Notes: a model not told the origin generated them from the sequence alone. DNA of 64,000 nucleotides from Leadbetterella lacunae (GCF_042649125.1 NZ_JBHRYQ010000001.1:3286001-3350000); one strand, 5' to 3'; positions 44,515-54,236 are shown, counted from the stretch's first letter. Translations and numbers: made by a program.

Positions 44515-44898
44515 ATAAAAAATCATGCTCCATATTTACTCTTAATTTTATTGATGAGTTTTGGTTTAAACTCCGAAGCTCAAATAATAAGCTCCAAAAT
44601 AAACGCAGGATATAGTGCAGACAAATCGTTCGAGAATCAGAAACCTATCTATTTTTTTAAGAAAACGATCTTTATGCAATCTCAAAGGATGTGGAAATTA
44701 CTATCCGGACATAAAACAGAGGTACAAGTGTAGTGAGGCATTTGACGCTCAATTTGGCTGGTATGCTTAAAATATTCGTTTAATAAAGTTAGCCCCGTAG
44801 CAAATTATAATCTACCTCTTGCATCAGCACTAAGAAAATCCTCGTTCCAAAAATTTTATCAATCTAACCTTGATTTGAGCTACAGGTTTTCAAAATAA
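44515..44898 (+). pseudogene. Decayed outer membrane beta-barrel gene
   Basis: From an ATA at 44515 the frame reads K-N-H-A-P-Y-L-L-L-I-L-L-M-S-F-G then ...EAQ, a perfect signal peptide whose start codon has become ATA. It continues with INAGYSADKSFENQKPIY, then meets three in-frame stops at 44731-44745. Other frames of the middle part read DLYAISKDVEITIRT and RHLTLNLAGML, strand-like sequences broken by stops. The original frame resumes at the end with LKYSFNKVSPVANYNLPL and finishes NLDLSYRFSK, the typical last strand of an outer membrane barrel. At about 128 codons it is also shorter than such proteins usually are, so an internal deletion is likely. No intact reading frame remains. Confidence 0.6.
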
Positions 44899-44961
44899 AA
44901 AACCAAAAAACTTACAAACTTGAGTTGTTTAAAACAGGGAATGAACCAAGTTTAAACTCAT

Positions 44962-46095
44962 TCAAAACTCCCAATTAGCGGTATCTATTTTCTCTACTTT
45001 TTTACCCATTTTTTTCTGGATAATATAAAAATGGTGCTCCTCTTCGGGGCTAAAAAGTGTTAAAGCTTCCCCTGTTGCGGCAGCACGACCAGTTCGGCCA
45101 ATTCGGTGAATGTAGTCTTTGGGCGAGCGTGGCAATTCGTAGTTAATCACCACCGGAAGAGCCTCAATATCAATACCTCTAGATGCTAGGTCTGTGGCTA
45201 CCAACACCTTTATTTTTCCTAGTTTGAAGTTTTTCAGGGCTTCCATTCTTGCTCCTTGCGTTTTTTTGCTATGGAGGGCTAAAGCCGTAATGCCGTTTTT
45301 CTTTAGTTTTTCGGTTACGTTATCTGCCGTTCTAACCGAAGATGTAAACACCAACACCTGCTTCATTTCTTTAGATGTTATTAGGTGTCTGAGCAGTGGT
45401 CCTTTTCGCTCAGGGGCACACAAATAAGCCGTTTGGTTTATCAATCCAATGTTTTGCTCCTCAGGTACAATTTCTATTTTAACCGGATCACAAAGTAAAG
45501 TATCTTTGATATAGTCAAGCTTGGTATCGAGGGTAGCCGAAAACAAGATGTTCTGCCTTTTTTTAGGCATCAACTTAAACAGTTGGGCCATTTCTTCCTG
45601 AAAACCTAGGTCTAACAACTTGTCTGCCTCATCTAAAACGAGGGTTTCTATTTTGCCCAAATGAACAGATTGTGTAGAAATTAAATCTAACAAACGACCA
45701 GGAGTAGCCACCAAAACCTCTGTGTTTTTGAGCTTCACCATTTGCTGATTTAATGGCACGCCCCCAAACACCGCGAGATTTTTTACTACTATCGGTAAAT
45801 CAGCAGAAAAGGTACTAATTACCTCACTCACCTGCAGAGCAAGCTCACGCGTAGGAACTATAATCAATACCTTCAAATGTAAATTTCGGTCCGCTCTTTT
45901 TCTTTGAAACTTCTCCAAAATAGGCAGTACATAACTGGCGGTTTTTCCTGAGCCAGTTTGAGCCAAACCTTGCAAGTCTTTGCCCGCCAAAATAGCCGGA
46001 ATAGCCAACTCCTGAATAGGAAAAGGCTGCGGATACTTTTGTGTTTCTATGGCTTTTAATAGAGGCTCTGAGAGACCAAGGGCTTTAAATGACAT
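44962..46095 (-). CDS. DEAD-box RNA helicase (RhlE-like)
   Basis: A 377-residue ATP-dependent RNA helicase. The motifs appear in order: Q motif (PFPIQELAIPAIL), motif I AQTGSGKT, PTRELA, TPGRLLD, motif II VLDEAD, motif III SAT, then ATDLASRGID and HRIGRTGRAAATG in the second RecA domain. The C-terminus is short, with no RNA-binding extension, as in compact RhlE-type proteins of Bacteroidota. The start at MSFKALGLSE is preferred: the longer frame from 46125 begins upstream of the predicted transcription start. Confidence 0.93.
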   Translation of the reverse strand: MSFKALGLSEPLLKAIETQKYPQPFPIQELAIPAILAGKDLQGLAQTGSGKTASYVLPILEKFQRKRADRNLHLKVLIIVPTRELALQVSEVISTFSADLPIVVKNLAVFGGVPLNQQMVKLKNTEVLVATPGRLLDLISTQSVHLGKIETLVLDEADKLLDLGFQEEMAQLFKLMPKKRQNILFSATLDTKLDYIKDTLLCDPVKIEIVPEEQNIGLINQTAYLCAPERKGPLLRHLITSKEMKQVLVFTSSVRTADNVTEKLKKNGITALALHSKKTQGARMEALKNFKLGKIKVLVATDLASRGIDIEALPVVINYELPRSPKDYIHRIGRTGRAAATGEALTLFSPEEEHHFYIIQKKMGKKVEKIDTANWEF

Positions 46096-46122
46096 CTTGC
46101 TTTTTTTTGAATAAAATAAAAA

Positions 46123-46130
46123 CAAAGGTA
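46123..46130 (-). promoter_or_regulatory. Candidate -7 box for the DEAD-box helicase gene
   Basis: On the minus strand TACCTTTG, an exact TAnnTTTG match, about 28 bases before the ATG at 46095. No clear TTTG box was found at the usual spacing, so this is partial support only. Confidence 0.35.
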
Positions 46131-46180
46131 CACCTAAAACTTCAATCTAGGTTTTTGTAAATGCCTTAATCGGGTTTAAC

Positions 46181-47041
46181 TCATTTTAAAACCTCCGAAA
46201 ACAAGCCCAAAGTACGCTCCCAGGCAAGTTTAGCCACTTCAGCGTTATACCTCGCTGGAGAAGAGTCGTTATTAAAAGCATGCTGTGCACCTTCATACAC
46301 ATACACCTTATAGTCTATTTTGTTGGCTTTAAGAGCCTCTTCAAAGGCTGGAATACCTTCGTTTATCCGTTCGTCTAAACCGCCATATTGCAGCAATAGC
46401 TTTGCTTTAATATTGGGAACATCAGCGGCATTGGGTTGGCGGCCATAATACGGCACTGCAGCCTTTAGCTGAGGATCTACTACAGCCATGGCATTTGCCA
46501 TACCTCCACCCCAACAGAAACCCACCGTAGCGGTTTTTCCGTTACAGTTTTTTAAGCTACGAAGGTAGTCTAGGCCACTTTTTAAGTTTTCTATGTTTTG
46601 GCCCACATCCAACTTCGGAAACAACGCTCGGCCTTCGTCTTCGTTTTCGGGAGTGCCACCAAATGGCGATAGTGCATCAATGCCCAAAGCGATGTAACCC
46701 GCTTTGGCTACTCTTCTAGTCACGTCTTTAATGTGTGGGGTAAGTCCTCGGTTTTCGTGTATGACCATCACCGCCCCCAGAGGTACCGTTTGGTTTTTAG
46801 GCGAAACCAAGTAGCCCTTCATGGTGCAGTTTTTTGATGAAAAACTTATGTTTTCAATTTTGAGATCTTCGTCTTCTTCTGATATTTGGTTGGCAAAGGC
46901 GTACTTGCCTTCTAGTTGTGGCAGAATAGCCATGGCAGCGGCAGTGCCTCCCGCCATTTTTATTAGTCGAGCCAAAAAATCCTCTCTTTTGAGGGGTTTA
47001 TGGGTGTATTCGTCAAATAGATTGATAATTTTCTGATCCAT
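46181..47041 (-). CDS. Dienelactone hydrolase-family protein
   Basis: A 286-residue alpha/beta hydrolase of the dienelactone hydrolase family. The catalytic cysteine sits in the elbow GFCWGGGM, with the accompanying glutamate in HENRGLTPHI, aspartate in GGLDERIN and histidine in GAQHAFNND. The first ~50 residues (LKREDFLARLIKMAGGTAAAMAILPQL) form a Tat-like or membrane-attaching leader without the twin arginine, as in many DLH-like proteins of Bacteroidota. The natural ester or lactone is unknown. It follows the small acidic protein gene by 41 bp on the same strand. Confidence 0.88.
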   Translation of the reverse strand: MDQKIINLFDEYTHKPLKREDFLARLIKMAGGTAAAMAILPQLEGKYAFANQISEEDEDLKIENISFSSKNCTMKGYLVSPKNQTVPLGAVMVIHENRGLTPHIKDVTRRVAKAGYIALGIDALSPFGGTPENEDEGRALFPKLDVGQNIENLKSGLDYLRSLKNCNGKTATVGFCWGGGMANAMAVVDPQLKAAVPYYGRQPNAADVPNIKAKLLLQYGGLDERINEGIPAFEEALKANKIDYKVYVYEGAQHAFNNDSSPARYNAEVAKLAWERTLGLFSEVLK

Positions 47042-47082
47042 GGCTATTTTGTTTTTTGGTTAAAAGTTCAATAATCTCGCTT

Positions 47083-47403
47083 TCAAATCATTAGTTCGTC
47101 TACATCCAAGCCCGCTAATCGCATAGCTTCATACTCTACTTCTATCATAAACTCGGTTTCGTCTTGATTGAAATCTTCGTTGTTCCAATCTTTAAAAAAC
47201 TGCTCCGTTTGTTCTTTTAAATCTGTGGCGTTTTTATCTATTTGAACCATCAAAAAGTTGGTAAAATACCACACTTCTTCGTTCATTGCTTTTACTTTTT
47301 CGTCACCTGGGTATTCCAGTTCGCGGTCTTCCCACTCGTCTAAAATAAACCATTCCTTATTCTTAAATTCTTCTAGTTTTGTTAATCGCTCCAATTTGGT
47401 CAT
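47083..47403 (-). CDS. Small acidic protein of unknown function
   Basis: A 106-residue protein rich in D and E (for example EEFKNKEWFILDEWEDRELE and NNEDFNQDETEFMIEVEYEA), predicted mostly helical, without signal peptide or membrane segment. I do not recognise a domain. It has a sensible ATG and lies 41 bp upstream of the dienelactone hydrolase gene on the same strand. A -7-like TATTTTTG on the minus strand (47436-47429) lies just upstream. The frame is real by codon pattern and composition; its role is open. Confidence 0.7.
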   Translation of the reverse strand: MTKLERLTKLEEFKNKEWFILDEWEDRELEYPGDEKVKAMNEEVWYFTNFLMVQIDKNATDLKEQTEQFFKDWNNEDFNQDETEFMIEVEYEAMRLAGLDVDELMI

Positions 47404-47634
47404 GACAGATACTGTTTTTCTTTTTTTACAAAAATAAAGGATATTTCTACCTTCTAAATACTTTTACGGAGTTACCTCTCTATTTATTGAAATTAAAGAT
47501 TAGTTTTTTTCAAAAATACACACAAAAGTTATTCATAAAAAACCAATTAATAGTCACATTGCTAGACTTTAAAGGTAAAGTTTTTTACTCTCCTGATTAT
47601 GTTCTAACTTAGAATACAATTCAACCTTACCTAT

Positions 47635-50379
47635 ATGAAAACCTTACTACTTACTTTTTGTTTTTACTTACTTTCAAATTTCTGTTTTTCACAAAATATA
47701 CCCCTTCCCGAGCACCCAAGGCCAGATTTTGAACGGCTAGAGTGGCTAAACCTAAACGGTTACTGGGAATTTGAATTCGATAGCCTAGATATAGGAAAAA
47801 ACCAAAACTGGGCCACAGGAAATACTTCTTTTACAAAAAAAATATTGTTGCCATTTCCATGGGGTTCGCCCCTATCCGAAGTGAAAGACGAAGCAGATAT
47901 TGCATGGTACAAAAAAGAAATTTCAATACCCAAAAACTGGTCAGGCAAACGCACCTTTGTTACTATTGGGGCCTCTGACTATGAAACATCGGTTTGGCTA
48001 AACGGAAAACTCCTGGGAACACACCAAGGTGGATATACGCCGTTTTCGTTTGAAATTAGTGATTTGATAAAAAAAGACGGTAAAGGCACCTTAGTAATGA
48101 GGGTAGATGACAAAAGAAGAGACTACGCCCTCTATGGCAAACAAGGCTACGGAAATGCCCGAGGAATATGGCAAACGGTGTATTTAGAGACACGTGGAAC
48201 AGACTTTGTAAGTACGGCACATTTCACACCAAACATAGACAACGGCAGCGTAAAACTTGAGCTGACTTTTGAAGAACCACTAACACAAGATCAAAAAATA
48301 ACCGCCGAAATAGAAACTCCTTCAGGCCTATTGAAAAAAGACTTTTTGGCTAAAAAAGGAGCAGAATATACCTCCACAAATATAGAAATACCAAACACAC
48401 GACTATGGACTTTAAACGACCCTTATTTATACAAAACCAAAATAAAACTATCTGAAGATGAGGTTAGTAGCTATTTTGGTATGAGAAAAATATCGGTAGC
48501 AAAATTGCCCGGTACTGAAATTCCATACGTGGCATTAAACAACTCGCCGATTTACTTACAACTAACGCTAGACCAATCGTATCACCCCGAAGGGTTTTAC
48601 ACGTTTCCGTCTGATGAGTTTATGAAAAATGAAATTCAACTTTGTAAAAACATTGGACTAAATGGCCTTCGCACACACATAAAAGTAGATATACCACGAA
48701 AGCTGTATTGGGCAGATAAACTGGGTTTATTGGTCATGGCCGACTTACCCAACTTTTGGGGTGAACCAACACCTCAAGCACAAAAAGAGTCGGAATATAC
48801 GCTCAGGGAAATGATTAAGCGAGATTACAACCACCCGGCTATTTTTTCATGGATAGTATTTAACGAAACATGGGGGCTCCGCACCAAAGTTAAAAATGAA
48901 ACTTCGGGTAAAGAAGAAAACAAATATTTACCCAAAACCCAAAACTGGGTGGCATCTATGTATTATTTAGCTAAGTCGCTCGACCAGAGCAGACTGGCAG
49001 AAGATAATTCGATTTGCTGTGGTGCCGGACACACCGAAACCGACCTAAATACTTGGCACGAATACCTGCCCGGATATGCTTGGGAAGACCACATTAAAAC
49101 CATAACAAAAAACACCTATGTGGGCAGCGAATTTCATTTTGAGAAGGGTTTTACACAAGGAAACCAACCGATGCTAAACTCTGAATGTGGCAATGTGTGG
49201 GGCTACGAAGGCAGCACGGGCGATGTAGATTGGAGCTACGATTACCACCGTATGATGAATACCTTTCGGATGTTTCCTCAAATGGCCGGATGGCTATATA
49301 CCGAGCACCACGATGTGATAAACGAGTGGAACGGCTATTGGAGATTTGACCGAAGCATGAAATATACAGGCCTTAACGAAATAGCCAATGGCATGAATGA
49401 CCGCGACTTCCATTCATTGGTGTACCTTTCTAATGGTCAGGATATTACGCATACTGTAAAAGCAGACGAGGAAGTTTCTGTTCCTATTTTTGTATCGGTT
49501 ATGGAGGATATAAAAATACTCGACCGTGTGTTTTTGGCCGAATATAAACTTGCAGGAATAGACCAACTGGGTAACTCAAAAACCATAACTGAAGGCAAAC
49601 TAAACCTCCCATATGAACCTTGGATGCAGCGGTCATTTGACCCACTCAAAATCAAAATGCCTAGCACAAATGGGCTGTACACTTTAACATTTACGTTAAA
49701 AGACAGCAAAGGCGGCACGGTGTATCACACAAACTTTGTGAGCTTTGAGGTTATCGATGGCACATTGCCCAAAAACATACAAGTTTTAGAGAAAAAACCC
49801 ACCGAATACTCAAGTGCCACTTGGTCGCAAAAAACATGGACAGCCATGAATGGCCTCAAAGCCAATGGGGCTGGCAACGGGCAGTTTACGTATACATTTG
49901 AAGGCAAAACTACGGTTGCTTCGTCGGGGTATCTGCTAATGGAACTTGGTGCCAAAGCGTTGTTTTTTAAAGATCGAGCTGGCTCAGAAATCAAAAACAC
50001 AGATTATATGCTCGGTGCAAAAGCCGAACCCAGCCAAAACCAAAACTCCTACCCTATGACCGACGAAAAGACGTTTCCGTCTGAGGTTAATATTTTGATA
50101 GATGGTAAACTAACTCAAACCGTAAAACTAGCCGACGACCCTGCAGACCACAGGGGCATATTGAGCTGGCACAACCAAGCTCAAAACCGAAAACTAGACG
50201 AAGCCGGAAGCTACGGGTATATGGTTAAAGTTCCTTTGACAAAAGCTCAAATTAAGTCATTGAACAAAACCGGAAAACTAATGGTAAAACTTGAAGTAAA
50301 AGGAAACGGAGGCTTAGCTGTTTATGGCAATCATTTTGGCAGATATGCATTTAACCCTTCGGTGGTTTTGGTTAGGTAA
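47635..50379 (+). CDS. Secreted glycoside hydrolase family 2 protein (beta-galactosidase/glucuronidase-like)
   Basis: A 914-residue exported enzyme. After the signal peptide (LLLTFCFYLLSNFCFSQ) come the GH2 sugar-binding jelly roll (PRPDFERLEWLNLNGYWEFE, VGASDYETSVWLNGK-like region), the immunoglobulin-like domain and the TIM barrel. The acid/base glutamate is predicted as E411 in WIVFNETWG, and the nucleophile as E517 in LNSECGNVWG. The last ~330 residues form extra beta domains with no clear name. Members cleave terminal beta-linked sugars of plant or algal polymers. It is monocistronic with a 230-bp upstream gap and lies near GH16 and esterase genes, which fits a scavenging lifestyle. Confidence 0.9.
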   Translation: MKTLLLTFCFYLLSNFCFSQNIPLPEHPRPDFERLEWLNLNGYWEFEFDSLDIGKNQNWATGNTSFTKKILLPFPWGSPLSEVKDEADIAWYKKEISIPKNWSGKRTFVTIGASDYETSVWLNGKLLGTHQGGYTPFSFEISDLIKKDGKGTLVMRVDDKRRDYALYGKQGYGNARGIWQTVYLETRGTDFVSTAHFTPNIDNGSVKLELTFEEPLTQDQKITAEIETPSGLLKKDFLAKKGAEYTSTNIEIPNTRLWTLNDPYLYKTKIKLSEDEVSSYFGMRKISVAKLPGTEIPYVALNNSPIYLQLTLDQSYHPEGFYTFPSDEFMKNEIQLCKNIGLNGLRTHIKVDIPRKLYWADKLGLLVMADLPNFWGEPTPQAQKESEYTLREMIKRDYNHPAIFSWIVFNETWGLRTKVKNETSGKEENKYLPKTQNWVASMYYLAKSLDQSRLAEDNSICCGAGHTETDLNTWHEYLPGYAWEDHIKTITKNTYVGSEFHFEKGFTQGNQPMLNSECGNVWGYEGSTGDVDWSYDYHRMMNTFRMFPQMAGWLYTEHHDVINEWNGYWRFDRSMKYTGLNEIANGMNDRDFHSLVYLSNGQDITHTVKADEEVSVPIFVSVMEDIKILDRVFLAEYKLAGIDQLGNSKTITEGKLNLPYEPWMQRSFDPLKIKMPSTNGLYTLTFTLKDSKGGTVYHTNFVSFEVIDGTLPKNIQVLEKKPTEYSSATWSQKTWTAMNGLKANGAGNGQFTYTFEGKTTVASSGYLLMELGAKALFFKDRAGSEIKNTDYMLGAKAEPSQNQNSYPMTDEKTFPSEVNILIDGKLTQTVKLADDPADHRGILSWHNQAQNRKLDEAGSYGYMVKVPLTKAQIKSLNKTGKLMVKLEVKGNGGLAVYGNHFGRYAFNPSVVLVR

Positions 50380-50483
50380 AATGTGGCTTTAAATCTTTTC
50401 TGACCGATAAATAAGTTTTGAAATAGGAATCGTATGTGTTTGAATATCTTTTGCGTTTAAAGCCCAAAAACTATTTACAAATT

Positions 50484-51073
50484 ATGAAAAAACTAATTCA
50501 CATTCTCCTTATTTTAGGTATTCACCAAGTTACATTTGGCCAGAGCCTCGGCAAATTTTCTCTAGGTGTGGGAACAGGTTTCAATGTCGGCTCTTATACT
50601 GGTTTCGGTGTTACACCAAACATCAGTTTCAGTAGGTTTTATGCCAAAAACTTAGAGGTTGGTTTAAAGGTTGGAGGAAACTATACTACTAAATCTTATT
50701 ATATGACGCCAAATAATTTACCCTCTGGTTCTACCTCAGAAAAAAGTTTTTTAATGCTGCAATCTTAGGCAGATACCACATTAGCAATTACAGACTTAGG
50801 CCTTTTGTTTCAGCCGAAATTGGCTTAAGTAGCTATTCTATAATGAGTTATTATAACACTACACCAACTAGTAAAACCGGAACGGGTATTTCAGAAGCTT
50901 ACATGTCATCATCTATAGGTGTAGGGTTTTCATATGCAATCACTAAAAAACGAAACTTGTTTTTAGATGGTTCTTTTAATACGTCACTGAAAAACAACAC
51001 GGTTGGATATACGTTTACGCCAAGTCAAAACTCCACTAACTTAAACCTCCGGTACATATTTGGAAAACAATAA
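50484..51073 (+). pseudogene. Outer membrane beta-barrel gene with a one-base frameshift
   Basis: The start MKKLIHILLILGIHQVTFGQ is a clear signal peptide followed by barrel strands (FSLGVGTGFNVGSYTGFGVT, NLEVGLKVGGNYTTKSYY). The frame stops at 50766-50768, but the +2 frame continues from base 50753 without interruption as NAAILGRYHISNYRLRPFVS and on to NLNLRYIFGKQ at 51073. The break is at a run of six T (50747-50752); one more T would give SFFNAAILGRY and join both parts into a ~197-residue protein. Cause unknown: true mutation, slippage-based switching, or a sequencing error in the T-run. The total length and strand pattern fit a PorT/OmpA-like 8-stranded barrel. Confidence 0.8.
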
Positions 51074-51083
51074 TTAGGCATGT

Positions 51084-51128
51084 AAACCCAAAACTGAGGA
51101 AGCCGACATCCTTTTGCTTTGGGTTTTT
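51084..51128 (+). terminator. Terminator after the beta-barrel gene
   Basis: AAACCCAAA (51084-51092) pairs with TTTGGGTTT (51118-51126), enclosing an inner AGGA/TCCT pairing, followed by T. Placed between the convergent barrel and methyltransferase genes. Confidence 0.65.
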
Positions 51129-51164
51129 GGTATAAAATACTTTTCTAAAAACTGAGAAGTAAAT

Positions 51165-51758
51165 TTACTTTTTCTCTAAAATAATAAACAACTCCGTGCC
51201 TGCTCGAGGCTTAATGGAGTTATAACATGGCGTAATGGTTTTTATATTAAAATAAGGCTCAAAATACCCCAAATACTCCTGTGTGTGGCCACCAAAAGGT
51301 GGGCCTTCCGGTTTTTCCATTTCAAACAATAAGCCCGCTATTTTACCATTTGGAGCTAATATTTCAGCCATTTTAGAAGCATACTGAGGTCTTAAACTTG
51401 GGTTTATGGCACAAAAAAAGGTTTGCTCTATCACCAAGTCAAATTGGCCCTCTAGTTTAAAAAAGTCACCGTGAATAACTTCACATTTTCCAACTTCTAT
51501 TTCTGCCGAAAACTTCTCTTTTAGGTTTTTTACCAAAACCTCCGAAATGTCTATAAGCGTCACTTTCTTAAATCCCGCGGCCAATAGATATTCAGCTTCG
51601 TAGGCATTGCCACACCCTGGAATCAGGATTGACAATTCTTTGCTTTTGAGCTGATCTACATACTCTTTTATAGGGGTAGAAATGGCCCCTAAGTCCCAGC
51701 CTGTGCTATTATTAAGATATCTATTTGACCAAAAATTATCGTCTAGCTGCTCTGCCAT
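51165..51758 (-). CDS. TPMT-like SAM-dependent methyltransferase
   Basis: A 197-residue class I methyltransferase. The N-terminus NFWSNRYLNNSTGWDLGAIS is the hallmark of the thiopurine S-methyltransferase/thiol and halide methyltransferase family. SAM-binding motif I is ILIPGCGNAYEAEYLL, with the acidic loop LIDIS following; the IEQTFFCAINPSLRPQY segment is also family-typical. Members methylate thiols, halides or selenium/tellurium compounds, so a detoxifying role is possible, but the substrate cannot be read. It is cytoplasmic and monocistronic. Confidence 0.88.
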   Translation of the reverse strand: MAEQLDDNFWSNRYLNNSTGWDLGAISTPIKEYVDQLKSKELSILIPGCGNAYEAEYLLAAGFKKVTLIDISEVLVKNLKEKFSAEIEVGKCEVIHGDFFKLEGQFDLVIEQTFFCAINPSLRPQYASKMAEILAPNGKIAGLLFEMEKPEGPPFGGHTQEYLGYFEPYFNIKTITPCYNSIKPRAGTELFIILEKK

Positions 51759-51790
51759 TGGTTTAATCCTTTTTTTAAAACATAATCCAT

Positions 51791-51835
51791 AAAAAAGCTC
51801 AAAAGTTCAATCTTGCTTTATTGAACCTTTGAGCT
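51791..51835 (-). terminator. Terminator downstream of the PAF-acetylhydrolase-like gene
   Basis: AGCTCAAA-A-GTTCAAT (51796-51811) pairs with ATTGAAC-C-TTTGAGCT (51820-51835): 15 pairs with one mismatch and an 8-base loop. On the minus strand it is followed by five T (51795-51791). Confidence 0.82.
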
Positions 51836-51857
51836 AAATACGTATTTCTTAAACTTA

Positions 51858-53147
51858 TTATTTAACAGCTTTTACTTGCTGAAGTGTCATACCTGTAGAC
51901 GACCTTCCTTTGAAGCCCTTCCACGTTTTTTCGTTAGAATCTACCGCTAAATTTAAGTATTCGGAGTTGTCTTGAGCTTTTAGGTAGGTACCCATAAATG
52001 CCGTTACAAAATGTTGGTTAATGTTATTTAACCTTCTCTGATCCCACGATGGCTCAGCATAGCGATAATACTCGTCAAATGGCAAACCAGGAGCTAATGA
52101 CTCCGCTGGCGGCGGATTTGGGGCTACGTTGTGACGAGCATTCATGTAGGTGAGCATAAACCTGTCAGAGCTAACGGCTCCATCAAAAATCGCTTTTATA
52201 CCTTTTTCATATCCCGAAATATCGTCTTGACTTCCTGCCACAAAAAACGTAGGCACTTTTAAACCCTTAAGCGACTCCGCATCCCACACACCGCGTTCCA
52301 TTCCCCATGGTGCAAATGCCACCACAGCCTTAATTCTTGGGTCTACCGTAGCTCTATACGCCGGATTTGAACCTGTTCTTTCTTTAAGGGCATCGCTACC
52401 AGCAGCCAATACTCCAAAGAGCTTAACAGAGCCATCGCTATAACCCGCACCTGCGGCATTAAGCACTCCATATCCACCCATCGAATATCCGATAAGGCCA
52501 GTTTGGTCGGCGTCTACTCCCCCACTCAAAAACGAGCCACTTCCTGCTTTTCCTAAGTCCGCAATTTGGTTAAGCACAAACAATACATCTTTTGATCTAT
52601 TTAACAAAGTACTTGCAAAACCCGCGGCATCTCTAAACGTAGATTCCATATGGTCTATCGCCACTACCACGTATCCTTTTGAGGCCAAGTTTTCGCACAA
52701 ATAACTCATTATATATCGAGAACCCACATATCCGTGAGAAACGATTATTAGAGGAAATTTGCCATCTGTCTTAAGCAAAGCCGCATCTCTGTTTGCTCTT
52801 CCATTAAACTTAAAAGGAATCAGCGGTCTTTTAGGGTCATTGTAAGTTCCCATAACTTCGTCATACGAAATAAGGTCTTTTTGGGCATCTCCTACTTTGC
52901 TTGGGTACCAAACTTCAACTTTTAAAGTACGGTCATACACTGGATCTACCCCGTCTTTTCTTTTCAATACATCCGTTTGGTTTTTATTGACTAGTTCCAT
53001 GGTTTTTACACCTATACTATATTTGCCTCTTGGAGCCAAGTCAGGTGCATCTGGCAGGGCGTCACCGTATACAAAAACACCCTCAGGCTTCTGTCCTACG
53101 GCATTTACACTAACAGCAATTAAAACTAGAAAGCCTAGTTTTTTCAT
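51858..53147 (-). CDS. Secreted alpha/beta hydrolase (PAF-acetylhydrolase/dienelactone hydrolase-like)
   Basis: A 429-residue exported hydrolase; the signal peptide MKKLGFLVLIAVSVNAVGQ sets the start at 53147 rather than six codons upstream. The fold has FPLIIVSHGYVGSRY (oxyanion region), the nucleophile elbow LIGYSMGGYG, VAGSQDDISGY with the acidic residue, and a histidine in NARHNVAPNPP. The N-terminal part (YSIGVKTMELVN, VEVWYPSKVGDA) matches the PAF-acetylhydrolase-like group. The natural substrate is unknown. It is monocistronic and ends in a strong terminator. Confidence 0.83.
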   Translation of the reverse strand: MKKLGFLVLIAVSVNAVGQKPEGVFVYGDALPDAPDLAPRGKYSIGVKTMELVNKNQTDVLKRKDGVDPVYDRTLKVEVWYPSKVGDAQKDLISYDEVMGTYNDPKRPLIPFKFNGRANRDAALLKTDGKFPLIIVSHGYVGSRYIMSYLCENLASKGYVVVAIDHMESTFRDAAGFASTLLNRSKDVLFVLNQIADLGKAGSGSFLSGGVDADQTGLIGYSMGGYGVLNAAGAGYSDGSVKLFGVLAAGSDALKERTGSNPAYRATVDPRIKAVVAFAPWGMERGVWDAESLKGLKVPTFFVAGSQDDISGYEKGIKAIFDGAVSSDRFMLTYMNARHNVAPNPPPAESLAPGLPFDEYYRYAEPSWDQRRLNNINQHFVTAFMGTYLKAQDNSEYLNLAVDSNEKTWKGFKGRSSTGMTLQQVKAVK

Positions 53148-53423
53148 TTTTTGATTTAAATTCATTCGTTTTTAATTAAGGTTTTTGAAGTCTTGTTTAC
53201 AAAAATTAAATGTACGGCTATTTATTTCTCGGGCAAAAAATAATTATTTATTTTCCCTAAAAAATACAACTTAAGGAGATGCCACTTTTCATAGTCAAAA
53301 GTATATCAAGTTTTAAACTGGTTTGCATTGAAAATACTTTTTTACAAAAAAATAATATCCCAAACGGTATTCAAATACATGATATTAAAGCCAAAACTGT
53401 TACTTTTAGAAAAAAACAAAAGC

Positions 53424-54236
53424 ATGAAAAACAGACGCTCATTTTTAAAAACTTTTTCGCTTTCTAGTGCATTCTTACTTTCTGGCGAGGCATTTTCAAC
53501 CACTGCATTTTTAGAATCAAGAAATAAGGTAAAACTACGGTTTTTAATAGCCTCAGATGCCCATTTTGGTCAGCCCAAAACAGATTTTGAAGGTATGACT
53601 TCTAGTTTTATAAAAAATGCAAAAGAGATACATAAAAAGCAAAAATTGGATTTCTGTGTAATAAATGGCGACTTAATTCATGACAAGCCCGAGTTTATGC
53701 CACAAGCAAAGGCAAATTTTGATGGCCTGCCTACCTCCTATTTTGTAACCAAAGGAAACCACGACCGCATTAGCGACCAAGCCTGGCTAGACCTTTGGAA
53801 AATGCCTGTGAATCATTATGAAGAGAAAGACGAATTTGGGTTAATATTTGGAAATACCTCAAACGAAAAAGGTGAATATCTATCACCCGACTTAGTTTGG
53901 CTAAAAAGCCAGTTAGAGAAAGCAAAAGCCTTGAAAATAGTCTTTATTTTCATTCATATTCCGCAAATGAAATGGACGCCAAATGCCATAGAAAACCCTG
54001 CGTTCTTCGAACTACTGAAAGGATATCCAAACATAAAGGCGGTTTTTCATGGCCACGAACATGATCAGGACGGCATAAAAACACATAACGAAATACCATA
54101 TATATTTGACTCACACATTGGTGGCAACTGGGGCACCGAATACCGCGGTTATAGAATAGTGGAAGTATTAAAAAATGGCGACATATTGACGTATATGATG
54201 GATCCAACCAATAAAATACTTGAGGCAACGCTATAG
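53424..54236 (+). CDS. Exported calcineurin-type metallophosphoesterase
   Basis: A 270-residue metallophosphoesterase with a Tat-like leader (MKNRRSFLKTFSLSSAFLL). The metal-binding motifs are complete: SDAHFGQ, INGDLIHDKPEF, KGNHDR, FIHIPQMKW and HGHEHDQ. A frame open from 53328 adds 32 residues without signal character, so the start at MKNRRSF is chosen. Its substrate could be a phosphomonoester, phosphodiester or nucleotide. It lies in front of an esterase gene on the same strand, 89 bp apart. Confidence 0.87.
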   Translation: MKNRRSFLKTFSLSSAFLLSGEAFSTTAFLESRNKVKLRFLIASDAHFGQPKTDFEGMTSSFIKNAKEIHKKQKLDFCVINGDLIHDKPEFMPQAKANFDGLPTSYFVTKGNHDRISDQAWLDLWKMPVNHYEEKDEFGLIFGNTSNEKGEYLSPDLVWLKSQLEKAKALKIVFIFIHIPQMKWTPNAIENPAFFELLKGYPNIKAVFHGHEHDQDGIKTHNEIPYIFDSHIGGNWGTEYRGYRIVEVLKNGDILTYMMDPTNKILEATL

